Positions 49,693-58,882 of a stretch of DNA of 64,000 nt are shown in pieces (position 1 is the stretch's first letter; each line of letters begins with the position of its first letter). The translations under genes were made by a program, and so were the position numbers. The DNA lies in NCBI RefSeq assembly GCF_045062745.1, contig NZ_JBJGED010000006.1, positions 124,001 through 188,000 of the forward strand, written 5' to 3'. The DNA is from Paenibacillus_AA sp045062745 (lineage in GTDB: Bacteria; Bacillota; Bacilli; Paenibacillales; NBRC-103111). The notes under the pieces are model-generated. The model saw only the letters and a list, made by a program, of their open reading frames with translations. It was not told where the DNA came from and did not search any database.

Positions 49693-50595
49693 CTACCCCT
49701 TAATCCCCGAGCTCGCCAGCCCTTCCACGAACCATTTTTGGCACACGATCACTACGATCAACAGCGGCAGGAGAGCCGACACGGAAGCCGCCATCGTCAG
49801 CACATAATCGGTCCCGAACTCCTCCACGTAGTTGGTCAGCCCGAGCGGAATCGTGTACAACGGTTTGTCGCGCAAGAAAATCAAAGGCGCCTCATACTCG
49901 GTCCAGTGCCAGGTGAAAGACAGGATGAGCAGCGTCACAAGCGCCGGCTTCGTCAGCGGCAGGCTGATCTGCCAGAACATGCGCCAGAAGCCCGCCCCGT
50001 CCACCCGCGCGGCCTCCATTAGCTCGCCGGGCAGCGTGCTGAAGAACTGCCGCATCAGGAACGTCCCGAACACGGTAAACATCCCCGGCAGAATGAGCGC
50101 CCAATGCGTGTTGATCAGCTTCATCCAATCGAACAGGATAAACCTCGGCAAGAGCAGCACCTGACCCGGGATCATCATCGTCGAGAGGTAGAGCAGGAAC
50201 AGCGCATTGCGCCCCTTGAACCGCAGCTTGGCAAAAGCGAACCCCGCCATCGCGCTCGTGAACAGGTTGCCCGCCACCGTAATACCCGTGATTTTGATCG
50301 AATTCCAGTAATAGACGTAGAAGGGGTTCGCCCCGGTCCACACTTTCTTGTAATTGTCCCAGTGAAATGTATTCGGGATCCAGTCGATCGGATACTTGAA
50401 CACATCGCCATTGACCTTGAACGACGTAGAGATCATCCAAAGATACGGCACGATCATCAGCACGGCGAAAACCCCGATAACCAGCGTCGCGATCACCTTC
50501 ACCACCAGCTCGAGCGGCTTCATCCGTCGTCCGGTCCCCCCGATGCGCCAAGCTTGCACCCCGGTCCGCCCAACAGTCGTTTTATGCGAGTCCAT
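49693..50595 (-). CDS. Carbohydrate ABC transporter permease (MalG type)
   Basis: The protein has 300 residues, start ATG 50595 behind AAAGGAGG. Six membrane helices. The EAA loop EAARVDGAGFWRMFWQISLPLTKPAL, which docks the ATPase, places it in the MalG/CUT1 family. The WISTSFKVNGDVFKYPIDWIP and NYVEEFGTDY segments are usual for the group. It pairs with the upstream permease at 50626 and the solute-binding gene at 51760. No ATPase gene is present, so a shared MsmK-type ATPase is likely. Confidence 0.93.
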   Translation of the reverse strand: MDSHKTTVGRTGVQAWRIGGTGRRMKPLELVVKVIATLVIGVFAVLMIVPYLWMISTSFKVNGDVFKYPIDWIPNTFHWDNYKKVWTGANPFYVYYWNSIKITGITVAGNLFTSAMAGFAFAKLRFKGRNALFLLYLSTMMIPGQVLLLPRFILFDWMKLINTHWALILPGMFTVFGTFLMRQFFSTLPGELMEAARVDGAGFWRMFWQISLPLTKPALVTLLILSFTWHWTEYEAPLIFLRDKPLYTIPLGLTNYVEEFGTDYVLTMAASVSALLPLLIVVIVCQKWFVEGLASSGIKG

Positions 50596-50625
50596 CCGGA
50601 CGCCTCCTTTCTCCATAGCTTCCTG

Positions 50626-51528
50626 TTAAAAATGCTGCTGCCACCGCTTCTGCCCCTGCCACTGAATCATCGTGATGACGAAAATAATGGCGAACAGCAC
50701 CCAAGAAACGGCCGCCGCGTATCCCATTTTATAAAACCGGAAGGCCAGCAAATAAATGTGATACGACAGCACCATCGTGGAGTCGATCGGCCCGCCTTGG
50801 GTCATGACCGCCACGGGACCGAACACCTGGAACGACCAGATGATCAGCGTGATCGTGACGAGGAACGTCGTCGGAGTGAGCATAGGCACCGTAATCTGCA
50901 CCAACTGCCTCAGCTTGGAAGCGCCGTCGATCTCCGCGGCCTCGTACAGTTCCTTGGATATCCCTTGCAGCCCGGCGAGGAACAGGATCATTGCGTACCC
51001 GATCGTCACCCAGACGGACATAATGATGATGGCATAGAGCGCCGAATTCGGGCTGGAGAGCCACCCGGGAGGATGGTCCACGCCGATGCTTTTCAGGAAT
51101 TGATTGATCGGGCCCGTGCGCGAATTGTACAGGATGCTCCAGACGACGGAGACGGCGACCAAAGTGCTCATGTACGGGAGAAAAATAAGCGTCCGCAGCG
51201 TATTGCGGAAGTACACATACTTGTTCAGCACGATGGCGAGCAGCAGCCCGATGAGCATGGAGGACGGCACGCTGAGCAGGGTGAAGACCGTATTGTTCTT
51301 GAGCGCCTTGAAAAATTTCGGGTCGTCCCCGAGCGCCATGAAGTTGTCGAGCCCCACCCAGCGGATGCCTGCGAGCCCCTTCAAATATTCCCAGTCCACG
51401 AACACCAAGTACAAGCTGAACAAGATAGGGAACAACACGAAAATCAAGTAGCCGGCGAAATTCGGGAGGATGAACAAATACCCGGCGATCTGCTCTCTGA
51501 TGCGCGCGTTATGCCAGAGGGGTTTCAT
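50626..51528 (-). CDS. Sugar ABC transporter permease (MalF type)
   Basis: The protein has 300 residues with AAAGGAG 9 bases before the ATG. REQIAGYLFILPNFAGYLIFVLFPI starts the first of six helices. The EAA motif is YEAAEIDGASKLRQLVQITVPMLTP, and FLPYMSTLVAVSVVWSILYN and TQGGPIDSTMVLSYHIYLLAF are conserved CUT1 segments. It forms a heterodimer with the following permease, 30 bases downstream. Confidence 0.93.
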   Translation of the reverse strand: MKPLWHNARIREQIAGYLFILPNFAGYLIFVLFPILFSLYLVFVDWEYLKGLAGIRWVGLDNFMALGDDPKFFKALKNNTVFTLLSVPSSMLIGLLLAIVLNKYVYFRNTLRTLIFLPYMSTLVAVSVVWSILYNSRTGPINQFLKSIGVDHPPGWLSSPNSALYAIIIMSVWVTIGYAMILFLAGLQGISKELYEAAEIDGASKLRQLVQITVPMLTPTTFLVTITLIIWSFQVFGPVAVMTQGGPIDSTMVLSYHIYLLAFRFYKMGYAAAVSWVLFAIIFVITMIQWQGQKRWQQHF

Positions 51529-51698
51529 ATGCTCGCGCTCCTTTGGTCCAAGTTAAAATGAATCCGATATTCTTCTACTGTAGCAAGCCTCCGCGCTAGA
51601 CCAGAATGGATGCAGGTTGACGGTTTCTGTAGGATTCTTGACAAAGAATTGCACGGTAGCTGCCGCCATGGCCGGCGGCAACCGCGACAAAAGGCAAA

Positions 51699-51731
51699 CC
51701 CCCGCCGCCGTCTCGGTAGACGGAGCGAGGG
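51699..51731 (-). terminator. GC-rich hairpin after solute-binding gene
   Basis: CGTCT and AGACG around ACCG, extended imperfectly by CCCTCGC/GGCGGGGG, followed by TTTGCCTTTTG on the minus strand. It lies between the binding-protein stop and the permease start and may lower permease expression, a common arrangement in ABC operons. Confidence 0.65.
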
Positions 51732-51759
51732 CTCGGAAGAGGCATCTATAGCGGACTCG

Positions 51760-53127
51760 TTACTTCTTCGCGCTCTTGATCGTGGCGTCGGCGCGGGACT
51801 TCATCGCCTCCAGCGTTTTATCGATGTTCTGGGAGTTCAGGAGATACTTCTCCATCTCCTCCTTGTAGATCTGCCCGATCTCCACCGGAGCCGGCACGTT
51901 GTAGGACGTCGGGTACGTATAGGAGCCGGACAGGACCGCCTGCAGCGAAGCCTTGTCGATCAGCTTCTCGGAATCGCCGATGAGCAGCTGCGCGATCTTC
52001 GCCTGATCCGCCTTTTTGTTCGTCGGGATCCGGCCGCCGGGCACCATCGACATGTTGCCTTCCTTCAAATACCAGTCGATGAATTTCATCGCCGCTTCCT
52101 TGTTGGCGCTGTTCTTGTTGATGGACATGTAGTCGCCCATGCCGCCGCCTACGTTGACGTTGCCTCCGGCCTTGTACTGCGGGATCGGCGCGAATGCGAT
52201 CGGGAAATCATGCGGGAAGCTCTTCGTGTCCTTGATGTAGCGAATGAGGTAGATGGCCGCCGACACCATGGCCGCCTTGCCGGTGAGCAGCTCGTTCTGG
52301 TACGTCAGCTTGCCGGAGAACGCCTCCGAATATTTGACCATCACGCCGGCGTCCTCGAGGCTCTTCTGCAGCTCCAGCCCTTTCTTGAGCGCCGGGGAGT
52401 TGAAGTTCGAGGTGCCGTCGGCCGTGATGACCGTATCGGCCGGCTTGTCGGTCGTGAGCACCTGCATGCCGAAGTTGCCGAGCTGCGGATCGTGCATCGT
52501 GCCTTTGCGCTCGCCTTTGTTCAGCTTCTTGGCCAGCGCTGCGAACTCGTCCCAAGTCCAAGCGGTCGGGATTTTCTCGCCCACCTCGTCGAGCGCCGCC
52601 TTGTTGATCAGCACCGCGCCCACGTTCTTGTTAGCCGGCAAGTAGTAGTACTTCCCGTCCGGGAATTTGCGGATATTCGCGGCCCCGATGATTCCCTCCA
52701 CATCGAAGCCGACCTTCGCGATCAGATCGTCGAGCGGCGCCACCATGCCGGATTGGACCCGCTTCGTAATTTTGTCGTCGCCGTAGGACATGAAGATGTC
52801 GGGGGCGTCCGAGTTCGAGAGGAGCGCCGTCTCCAGCTTCAGATTCCCGGCGTCGTCGTTCACATAACGCGTGTATTCGACCTTGATGTTCGGGTTCGCT
52901 TTGTTCCAATTGTCTACGGCCTCCTGGGGACCGCTCTCCGGCTGGACGCCGCCCCAGAATTTGATCGTGACCGGCTTCTGCGTGTCCGCCGGCTTGGCGC
53001 TCTCCGTCGGCTTCGTCGAGCCGCCCGGCGTGCTCGATGCGTTCTGCGTCGAACTGCTGCAGCCGCTTAGCACCATTGTGGCCGCCAAGACGAATCCGGT
53101 TGCGGCAGAGATCCATGTTTTTTTCAT
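51760..53127 (-). CDS. ABC transporter sugar-binding lipoprotein
   Basis: The protein has 455 residues. The signal ends VLSGC, so it is lipid-anchored, followed by a Ser/Thr/Pro linker (to about 50). VTIKFWGGVQPESGPQEAVDNWNKANPNIKVEYTRY, YLPANKNVGAVLINKAAL and AAMKFIDWYLKEGNM are typical of family 1 solute-binding proteins. It should deliver an oligosaccharide to the permeases encoded downstream. Its promoter region carries a 21-bp direct repeat, presumably the binding site of the YesN-type regulator encoded just upstream. Confidence 0.93.
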   Translation of the reverse strand: MKKTWISAATGFVLAATMVLSGCSSSTQNASSTPGGSTKPTESAKPADTQKPVTIKFWGGVQPESGPQEAVDNWNKANPNIKVEYTRYVNDDAGNLKLETALLSNSDAPDIFMSYGDDKITKRVQSGMVAPLDDLIAKVGFDVEGIIGAANIRKFPDGKYYYLPANKNVGAVLINKAALDEVGEKIPTAWTWDEFAALAKKLNKGERKGTMHDPQLGNFGMQVLTTDKPADTVITADGTSNFNSPALKKGLELQKSLEDAGVMVKYSEAFSGKLTYQNELLTGKAAMVSAAIYLIRYIKDTKSFPHDFPIAFAPIPQYKAGGNVNVGGGMGDYMSINKNSANKEAAMKFIDWYLKEGNMSMVPGGRIPTNKKADQAKIAQLLIGDSEKLIDKASLQAVLSGSYTYPTSYNVPAPVEIGQIYKEEMEKYLLNSQNIDKTLEAMKSRADATIKSAKK

Positions 53128-53187
53128 AGGCCCATCCCCTTTGCTGGCTAGTGGTGGTGATCTTCGAGAATTGCTCGATCACTTACA

Positions 53188-53253
53188 ATCGTAGGAAATC
53201 CGGCCGGCTATGAACACAGCATGATCTTGACACAATCTTCCTTCATCTTGACA
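53188..53253 (-). promoter_or_regulatory. Regulator direct repeat and promoter of sugar importer
   Basis: On the minus strand TGTCAAGAT occurs twice (53245-53253 and 53224-53232), exactly 21 bp apart. About 30 bases downstream lies TACGAT (53188-53193) with a weak GTTCAT -35. The AraC-type output domain of the adjacent response regulator suits this geometry. Confidence 0.6.
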
Positions 53254-53254
53254 G

Positions 53255-54871
53255 TTAGGCCTTCCCGAGCGCCAGCTTCCGGAACTCCGTGGGGTACATG
53301 CCTTCCAATTGTTTAAAGCTTCTGGAGAAATGATTCGGGTCCGCGTACCCGACCTGTTCGGACACCTCGTAAATCTTCGTCTCCGGGTTCTTGAGCAGCT
53401 CCCGGGCCTTCTTCATCCGGACGCGGGTCATGAAGTCGGTCAGCGTCTCGCCCGTCTCCTTCTTGAACAGAATGCTTAGGTAATTCTCCGTGAACCCGAT
53501 CTCCGCCGCAAGCTCCGATACTTTGAGCGGCAGATGGAGCCGCTCCTGGACGAGCCGGACGACCGTCTGCACCTCGCTGCGCCACTTGTGCCGCCCGTGC
53601 TGCCGTCGGTATTCGAGGAACACCGGAATCCAGCCGTGGAACCAGTCGCGGATGTGCTCGAGCGTCTCAGCCTGGCGGATGACATGGTACGGATAGCGGC
53701 CGTCGTGAAGCGTCACGGCGTAGATGTCCGCCCCCTCTTGCTTCAGGCAGCGGGCGAAGCAGTTCGCGAGCTGGATCCATTGCTCCCGCACCGCGGAGGG
53801 GCGGATGGACGGCGCGGCCAGCACGGCGGCGGTCCACGACTGGAGCAGCCGCTGCATGCCGGCTTCGTCCTGCGCCTCGATCAGGCGGTCCCACTGCTCC
53901 TCGTGCACCGCCTGGTCGCCGGTCGCCGGGACGGCAGCGTAGTCGGGCACATCCGCGCGCCGCATGACCCGCCCCTCGAGCTCGCCGCCGCCGTAGAACA
54001 GATGCTCGAGCGCCTCGAGCGCTTCGAGGCAGGCGGCGTGCAGGCCGTAGATCGTATGATCCGGCCGCGAGACGCCGAAACGAAGCGACAGCTTCAGGAA
54101 CGTGCCGACCGCCCGGTCCATCTCCTCGATCATCGTGAGCGAGAACGTCCGCTGCACGATGGCGAACCGGCCGTTGTCGAGCGAGGCGAGCTCGCCGCCT
54201 CCGTACTTCTTCAGAATCTCGGCGAGCACGTTCGCCACCGTGAACTGGAGGAGCCGCTCGCTCTGGAACCGGTTGCGCTCGAGCAAGCCGGCGTACGTCC
54301 GGATCTCCGCGACCGTGACGACGAGGCCGGCCTGGAACGGCGGGACGTCGAACTCGCCGAGCCACTCCTCCGTCTCCCGGCGGGTCGACGGCCGCAGCAG
54401 CAGCTCCCGCAGCCTCTTCTCCTTCACCTCGCGCCCGTAGCGGCTCACCTTGGACTCGAGCTGCGACACCTCGATCCGCTTCTCCCGCTCCGCGAGCAGC
54501 TTGTCGCGGACGTCCCGCAGCTTGCGCATGAGCTCCTGCGGCTCGATCTCGAGCTTGATCATATACTCGGCGGCCCCGAGCCGGAGAGCCGTCTGCACAT
54601 AGGCGAAATCGCTGTGGTTCGACAGAATGAACGTCTTGGTCTGCGGCCACCGCTCGTGAATATGCTTCAAGAGCTCCAGGCCGTCCATATCCGGCATGCG
54701 GATGTCGGTCAGGACGATGTCGCAGGGCGTCTCTTCGAGAATCGCGAGCGCTTCCTTGCCGCTCACCGCCTCCCCGACGACCTCGAATTCGTCCCCGCCC
54801 ATCGGGATGATCGTCTTCAGGCCGATCCGGACGAGAATCTCGTCATCCACAATCAACAAGCGCAGTCTCAT
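53255..54871 (-). CDS. YesN-type response regulator with AraC output domain
   Basis: The protein has 538 residues. Receiver domain 1-125 with Asp 56 (DIVLTDIRMPDMDG). A long helical central region (about 130-430) resembles the YesN linker. The AraC DNA-binding domain is at the C-terminus: LKVSELAAEIGFTENYLSILFKKETGETLTDFMTRVRM and IYEVSEQVGYADPNHFSRSFKQLEGMYPTEFRKL. It is phosphorylated by the kinase encoded upstream, whose gene it overlaps by 29 bases, and should activate the importer genes downstream. GGAGG precedes the ATG. Confidence 0.93.
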   Translation of the reverse strand: MRLRLLIVDDEILVRIGLKTIIPMGGDEFEVVGEAVSGKEALAILEETPCDIVLTDIRMPDMDGLELLKHIHERWPQTKTFILSNHSDFAYVQTALRLGAAEYMIKLEIEPQELMRKLRDVRDKLLAEREKRIEVSQLESKVSRYGREVKEKRLRELLLRPSTRRETEEWLGEFDVPPFQAGLVVTVAEIRTYAGLLERNRFQSERLLQFTVANVLAEILKKYGGGELASLDNGRFAIVQRTFSLTMIEEMDRAVGTFLKLSLRFGVSRPDHTIYGLHAACLEALEALEHLFYGGGELEGRVMRRADVPDYAAVPATGDQAVHEEQWDRLIEAQDEAGMQRLLQSWTAAVLAAPSIRPSAVREQWIQLANCFARCLKQEGADIYAVTLHDGRYPYHVIRQAETLEHIRDWFHGWIPVFLEYRRQHGRHKWRSEVQTVVRLVQERLHLPLKVSELAAEIGFTENYLSILFKKETGETLTDFMTRVRMKKARELLKNPETKIYEVSEQVGYADPNHFSRSFKQLEGMYPTEFRKLALGKA

Positions 54872-56627
54872 GATCCTCCGTCCTCCTTCGATAAGGCAGC
54901 CGCACCGTCGCGAGCACGCCGCCCTGTTCTCCGTTGCCGAGCGATACGCCGTACCGGTCGCCGAACTCGAGCTTGATCCGCTCGTTCACATTGCGGATGC
55001 CGATGCCGCTGAACTTCGCATGCGGCTGGCTCATCTGCTCCTTCACCCAGCGGATCGTATCCTCCTGCATCCCGACGCCGTTGTCGCCGATCTCCACCAC
55101 CCACTCCTTGCCCTCTAGCCGGGCGGCAATGGAGATGTGCAGCGGGAACCGGTTGCCGTGGATGATGCTGTTCTCGACGATCGGCTGCAGCGTGAACCGG
55201 ACGATCTCGGCGTCCAGCAGCTCCTCCGGAATGTCCATCGTCACCGCGATGTTGTCGTGGTAGCGAATTTCCTGCAGCGCCATGTACACTTGCAAGTAAT
55301 CTAGCTCGTCGCGGAGCCGTACGAGCTCCTCCTGCTGCTGCATCGTATAATTGAGCAGCTTGCCCAGCTTCGTCAGCATCTCGCTCACGTGGGTCGAGCC
55401 GGACAGAATCGCCATCCACTTGATCGAATTCATCGTATTCGTCAGAAAATGCGGATTAATCTGCGCCTGCAGCGCCTGGAACTGCGCCTTCTGCTTGCGC
55501 GTCTGCTCCTCGGACAGATGGTCGACCAGTTCCTGCAGCTGGCGTACCATCCGGTTGAAATTGTGGCTCAGGATCGCAATCTCGTCGCGTCCCTTCACGG
55601 CGACCTCCGTGTTCCACTCGCCCTTGCCGACGCGGTTCATCGAGCGGGCCAGCCGCTTGATCGGCATCGTGAACCGGAACATGAGGCCGATGAACGCAAT
55701 TGCGAACAACAGGAACCACAGCAGCACGAGCAGCGATGACTTGTTCTTCGCTTGGCTGAGCGCCGACCCGAACGCCTGGTTGTCGACGAGCTGCACCAGC
55801 TTCCACCCTGGCCCGATCAGGGTGGCTTCGTTCACGAGATAGTGCTCCTTCCCTAACGTGACACGGGTAATGCCGGAATCGTCGGTCCACTTGCCTTGGT
55901 TTATGGCGGCGGCTTCCTCGGCCAGCTTGGGGTCCCCCAACAGCGACGTGTCCCCGTCGAGCAACAGCATGTGCGTCCCGGCCGCCGCCTGCTGCTTCAG
56001 CTCCGTGTCGGCATAGAAGAACACGCCGGCCGGGATGCCGATCCAGATGAGCCCATCGCCGTTCTGCCGCTCTGTATTGATGAGCCGCGCCATGACGAGC
56101 AGCTGCTCGCCGCCTTCTACAGGCAGGGAGTATGGCACGATCCAGGCCGGCGAACCGCCCAATTGGGCCGTATGTTCGTACCAGGACTCGCGCTGAAGCT
56201 GGGCGTTCGGGATCGGTGCCGTCCCGCCCCATGTCGTATGAACGAACCCTTTGTTGTCATAGAGGGCAATGTACACATTTTTCTCCAGCAGCAGGTCCCG
56301 GTAAGAGCTCAGCTTGGTCATAAGCGTCGTGTAATTGTAAAAAGCTGGGTATTCATTTTTCCAGTCGGCCGGGTCCTTCAGGAACTTCAGCGTCTCGGCG
56401 TCGTTCATAAGGAGATTGGATGCCTTCAGCATGCGGATCGACAGCTCGTTCATGGCGGCCGCCTTCCGTTCGACTGAGGTCTGGTTCGAGTGGTACAGCT
56501 GGGTTTCGAGAATGTGCTGGGACGACGAATAGAACCGGTAGACGATGAACAGCACCGGCACGATAATCAGGAGGAACAAGGAGAGGACGATCTTGCCGCG
56601 AAGCGATCCGAACCATGGATTGGCCAT
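54843..56627 (-). CDS. YesM-type sensor histidine kinase
   Basis: The protein has 594 residues. Two membrane helices (about 12-32 and 300-322) enclose a large extracellular Cache-like domain (about 33-298). A HAMP domain follows, then the His_kinase (LytS/YehU-like) motif QALQAQINPHFLTNTMNSIKW with phospho-accepting His near 393. LQPIVENSIIHG, EIGDNGVGM and GIGIRNVNERI are the ATPase motifs. It senses an extracellular signal, probably the sugar bound by the adjacent lipoprotein, and phosphorylates the downstream regulator. The gene is divergent from the AbiC-like gene, and their 5' ends lie very close. Confidence 0.93.
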   Translation of the reverse strand: MANPWFGSLRGKIVLSLFLLIIVPVLFIVYRFYSSSQHILETQLYHSNQTSVERKAAAMNELSIRMLKASNLLMNDAETLKFLKDPADWKNEYPAFYNYTTLMTKLSSYRDLLLEKNVYIALYDNKGFVHTTWGGTAPIPNAQLQRESWYEHTAQLGGSPAWIVPYSLPVEGGEQLLVMARLINTERQNGDGLIWIGIPAGVFFYADTELKQQAAAGTHMLLLDGDTSLLGDPKLAEEAAAINQGKWTDDSGITRVTLGKEHYLVNEATLIGPGWKLVQLVDNQAFGSALSQAKNKSSLLVLLWFLLFAIAFIGLMFRFTMPIKRLARSMNRVGKGEWNTEVAVKGRDEIAILSHNFNRMVRQLQELVDHLSEEQTRKQKAQFQALQAQINPHFLTNTMNSIKWMAILSGSTHVSEMLTKLGKLLNYTMQQQEELVRLRDELDYLQVYMALQEIRYHDNIAVTMDIPEELLDAEIVRFTLQPIVENSIIHGNRFPLHISIAARLEGKEWVVEIGDNGVGMQEDTIRWVKEQMSQPHAKFSGIGIRNVNERIKLEFGDRYGVSLGNGEQGGVLATVRLPYRRRTEDHETALVDCG

Positions 56628-56673
56628 CGGTCACCGACACCTGCCCTTCGGGAAAGTCGATCTAGTAGCTTCC

Positions 56674-57756
56674 ATGGTAGCGGATTTTGAAAACGCTGTC
56701 TATGTTTCGAAACTTGTAGGAGTTTGGCAAAACCTGTTGAATATAACACAGGGCTCGCGTTTTGGAGACTCGAACGGCTTGTGGCCAATATTGCGGAATG
56801 GATGGGTGGACGTGGATTTTATTGTTTTTTATGTATCCGTTTTGGTGCTGTTTGGGGCGTTTATGACGTTTTCGAGGGGGAAGAAACCCGGAAAGCAAAC
56901 GAATTCTCCGGTATTGTTCGTAATCTATATCTCGGTCGCAATCGGGTTTATCAGCCCGCTGCTAACCCTTTGGTTAGGCACACGTGGTGAGAACACCCTG
57001 AAGGATGCCGGACCCGTAGGCGATTGGATGGCTGGCTCTACTGTCCCCTTTTTTACGTTCGCGGCGTTTCTGACGGCTTACCTAGCCTACCGCAATCAAA
57101 AGGAAGAGCTCGCTCTCGCGCGAGAACTGAGCGCCCAGCAGACTAGGTCGGTCGAATTGGATCGATTCGAGAACACGCTGTTTCATTTGCTCCATGAAAT
57201 GCAGGAGTTCCATGACCGGATGGTCCTCGACTATCGCAGGGACACGGGCGACATGGGCCATATTTTCGGTAATCTGCTGGATGAGCTGAAGAAGCGTGCG
57301 GAGAAGGCCTTGACTCCGAAAAGAAAAGAGGCTGTCGCCGATCGGATCGAACGTTTGATCCAGCAAGGCACTATAGCGGAGCCTGAGCGCGGCCGACGTT
57401 ATGACTTAGAGCTTAGAGACATTTACATTACGCTACTAAAGGGGAGCCCGTTGTATCAGCATGCCGGGCTCCAGCACTTGCATAAGTACGTTGGCAACGT
57501 CCTTCTCCTCCTCCAGCGCTATCGACTGGAGAAGAAAGAATCCGATTTTTACTTAAACCTCTTAAATATTTATTTATCCGAAGAGGCCTTGCAGCTCGCG
57601 ATCTTGTATAGCTTGATTCCGTATGACCAGGATCCTGTGTTCAGGCAGATGAGAGCTTATGGACTCTTCGAGCGGTTCAAGACGGAGGGCATGATAGAGC
57701 CTGGCGATTACGTGTTGTTCGGTCGATTGGGGGACTCCCTGCCAAAGACCGCGTGA
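56674..57756 (+). CDS. AbiC-like membrane protein, putative abortive infection
   Basis: The protein has about 360 residues; the start is uncertain (ATG 56674 has no good RBS). Two membrane helices (VDFIVFYVSVLVLFGAFM and VLFVIYISVAIGFISPLL) and a third hydrophobic stretch are followed by a short coiled segment. RFENTLFHLLHEMQEFHDRMV and HAGLQHLHKYVGNVLLLLQRY with YLSEEALQLAILYSLI match the layout of putative AbiC proteins (FE.tFF.LL...h...., then Y...LY.il..., then LS..El..l.YN). Composition is clearly less GC-rich than its neighbours, suggesting transfer. AbiC-type proteins stop phage growth in lactococci. No partner gene is visible. Confidence 0.6.
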   Translation: MVADFENAVYVSKLVGVWQNLLNITQGSRFGDSNGLWPILRNGWVDVDFIVFYVSVLVLFGAFMTFSRGKKPGKQTNSPVLFVIYISVAIGFISPLLTLWLGTRGENTLKDAGPVGDWMAGSTVPFFTFAAFLTAYLAYRNQKEELALARELSAQQTRSVELDRFENTLFHLLHEMQEFHDRMVLDYRRDTGDMGHIFGNLLDELKKRAEKALTPKRKEAVADRIERLIQQGTIAEPERGRRYDLELRDIYITLLKGSPLYQHAGLQHLHKYVGNVLLLLQRYRLEKKESDFYLNLLNIYLSEEALQLAILYSLIPYDQDPVFRQMRAYGLFERFKTEGMIEPGDYVLFGRLGDSLPKTA

Positions 57757-57859
57757 CCGCAGCTGCTCTTTCCGTGCTCCCGGCACGGCTTGCTTGAGCA
57801 TTGTACTAGGGATACAATCAAGGGAGGCAGTCATCCAAATCTGGTGTTGGAGGGTGAGT

Positions 57860-58777
57860 ATGATGAAGTACAGAAGATTGGGCCGCACCGGGCTGAACGT
57901 CTCGGTCGTCGGCATCGGCACTTGGCAATTCGGCGGCGAATGGGGCCGCACATACGTGCAGAGCGAGGCGGACGCCATTCTGGACAAGGCGCACGAGCTC
58001 GGGATCAATCTGATCGACACCGCCGAATGCTACGGGGACCATACGTCCGAGCGGTTCATCGGCGACTACCTCGCCCGGCACCGCCGCGAGGATTGGATCG
58101 TGGCTACGAAGTTCGGCCACCACTTCAACCACAACTTCGACCGCTCCGACCGGTGGTCGGCCGATGAGGTGCTGGAGCAGCTGGACGCCTCCCTCCGCTC
58201 GCTCCGGACGGAGTATATCGACCTGTACCAGTTCCACTCCGGCTCGGACGAGCGCTTCGACAACGACAAGCTGTGGACGATGCTGGACAAACAAGTGGCC
58301 GCGGGCAAAGTCCGTCACCTCGGCATCTCCATCGGCAGCAATGCCAACGTACATCAGACGTCGCGGGCGACCGAGTACGGCGCCAGCGCCATCCAGGTCG
58401 TGTACAACCGGCTCGATCGCGTGCCGGAAGCGGACGTATTCCCGTCCTGCATCGAGCAGGATCTGGGCGTCCTGGCGCGGGTGCCGCTCGCGAGCGGGTA
58501 CCTGAGCGGCAAGTACAAGCCCGGCGCCGAGTTCGCGAACAACGACGTGCGCCACCGGCATGACGCGGCGAAGCGCGAATCGCTGCTGCGCCAGGTGGAG
58601 GAGATCCGCGCGAACGAAGTGCCCGCGGGCGTCAACATGGCGAGCTGGGCGCTCGCCTGGTGCTTGCAGCATCCGGCCGTCACGACGGTGATCCCGGGCT
58701 GCAAGGATGCGGAGCAGGTCGCGGCTAACGCCGCCGCCGTCGAGCTCGTGGCGGGCGGACATCCGCAGGACGTGTAG
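57860..58777 (+). CDS. Aldo/keto reductase
   Basis: The protein has 305 residues. The start is ATG 57860, with GGAGGGTGAGT in front (a second ATG follows). Catalytic residues are Asp and Tyr in LIDTAECYGDHTSE, Lys in VATKFGHHF and His in YQFHSGSD. VIPGCKDAEQVAANAAA is the cofactor-binding end. It should be an NADPH-dependent reductase of the L-fuco/oxidoreductase-like AKR group, cytosolic. It is monocistronic, ended by a strong terminator. Confidence 0.9.
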   Translation: MMKYRRLGRTGLNVSVVGIGTWQFGGEWGRTYVQSEADAILDKAHELGINLIDTAECYGDHTSERFIGDYLARHRREDWIVATKFGHHFNHNFDRSDRWSADEVLEQLDASLRSLRTEYIDLYQFHSGSDERFDNDKLWTMLDKQVAAGKVRHLGISIGSNANVHQTSRATEYGASAIQVVYNRLDRVPEADVFPSCIEQDLGVLARVPLASGYLSGKYKPGAEFANNDVRHRHDAAKRESLLRQVEEIRANEVPAGVNMASWALAWCLQHPAVTTVIPGCKDAEQVAANAAAVELVAGGHPQDV

Positions 58778-58796
58778 CGTATAGGGATTGCGTAGC

Positions 58797-58834
58797 AAGA
58801 AGCCGTCTGCATGCCGTGCAGCGGCTTCTTTTTT
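58797..58834 (+). terminator. Intrinsic terminator after aldo/keto reductase
   Basis: AAGAAGCCG...CTGCA and TGCAG...CGGCTTCTT form a long stem with a TGCCG loop, followed by TTTTTT. It is 20 bases after the stop. Confidence 0.92.
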
Positions 58835-58882
58835 GGTTTCCTTATTTCAGCCGTTAGTCGGTCTCACCGGGTCTCACCAACT

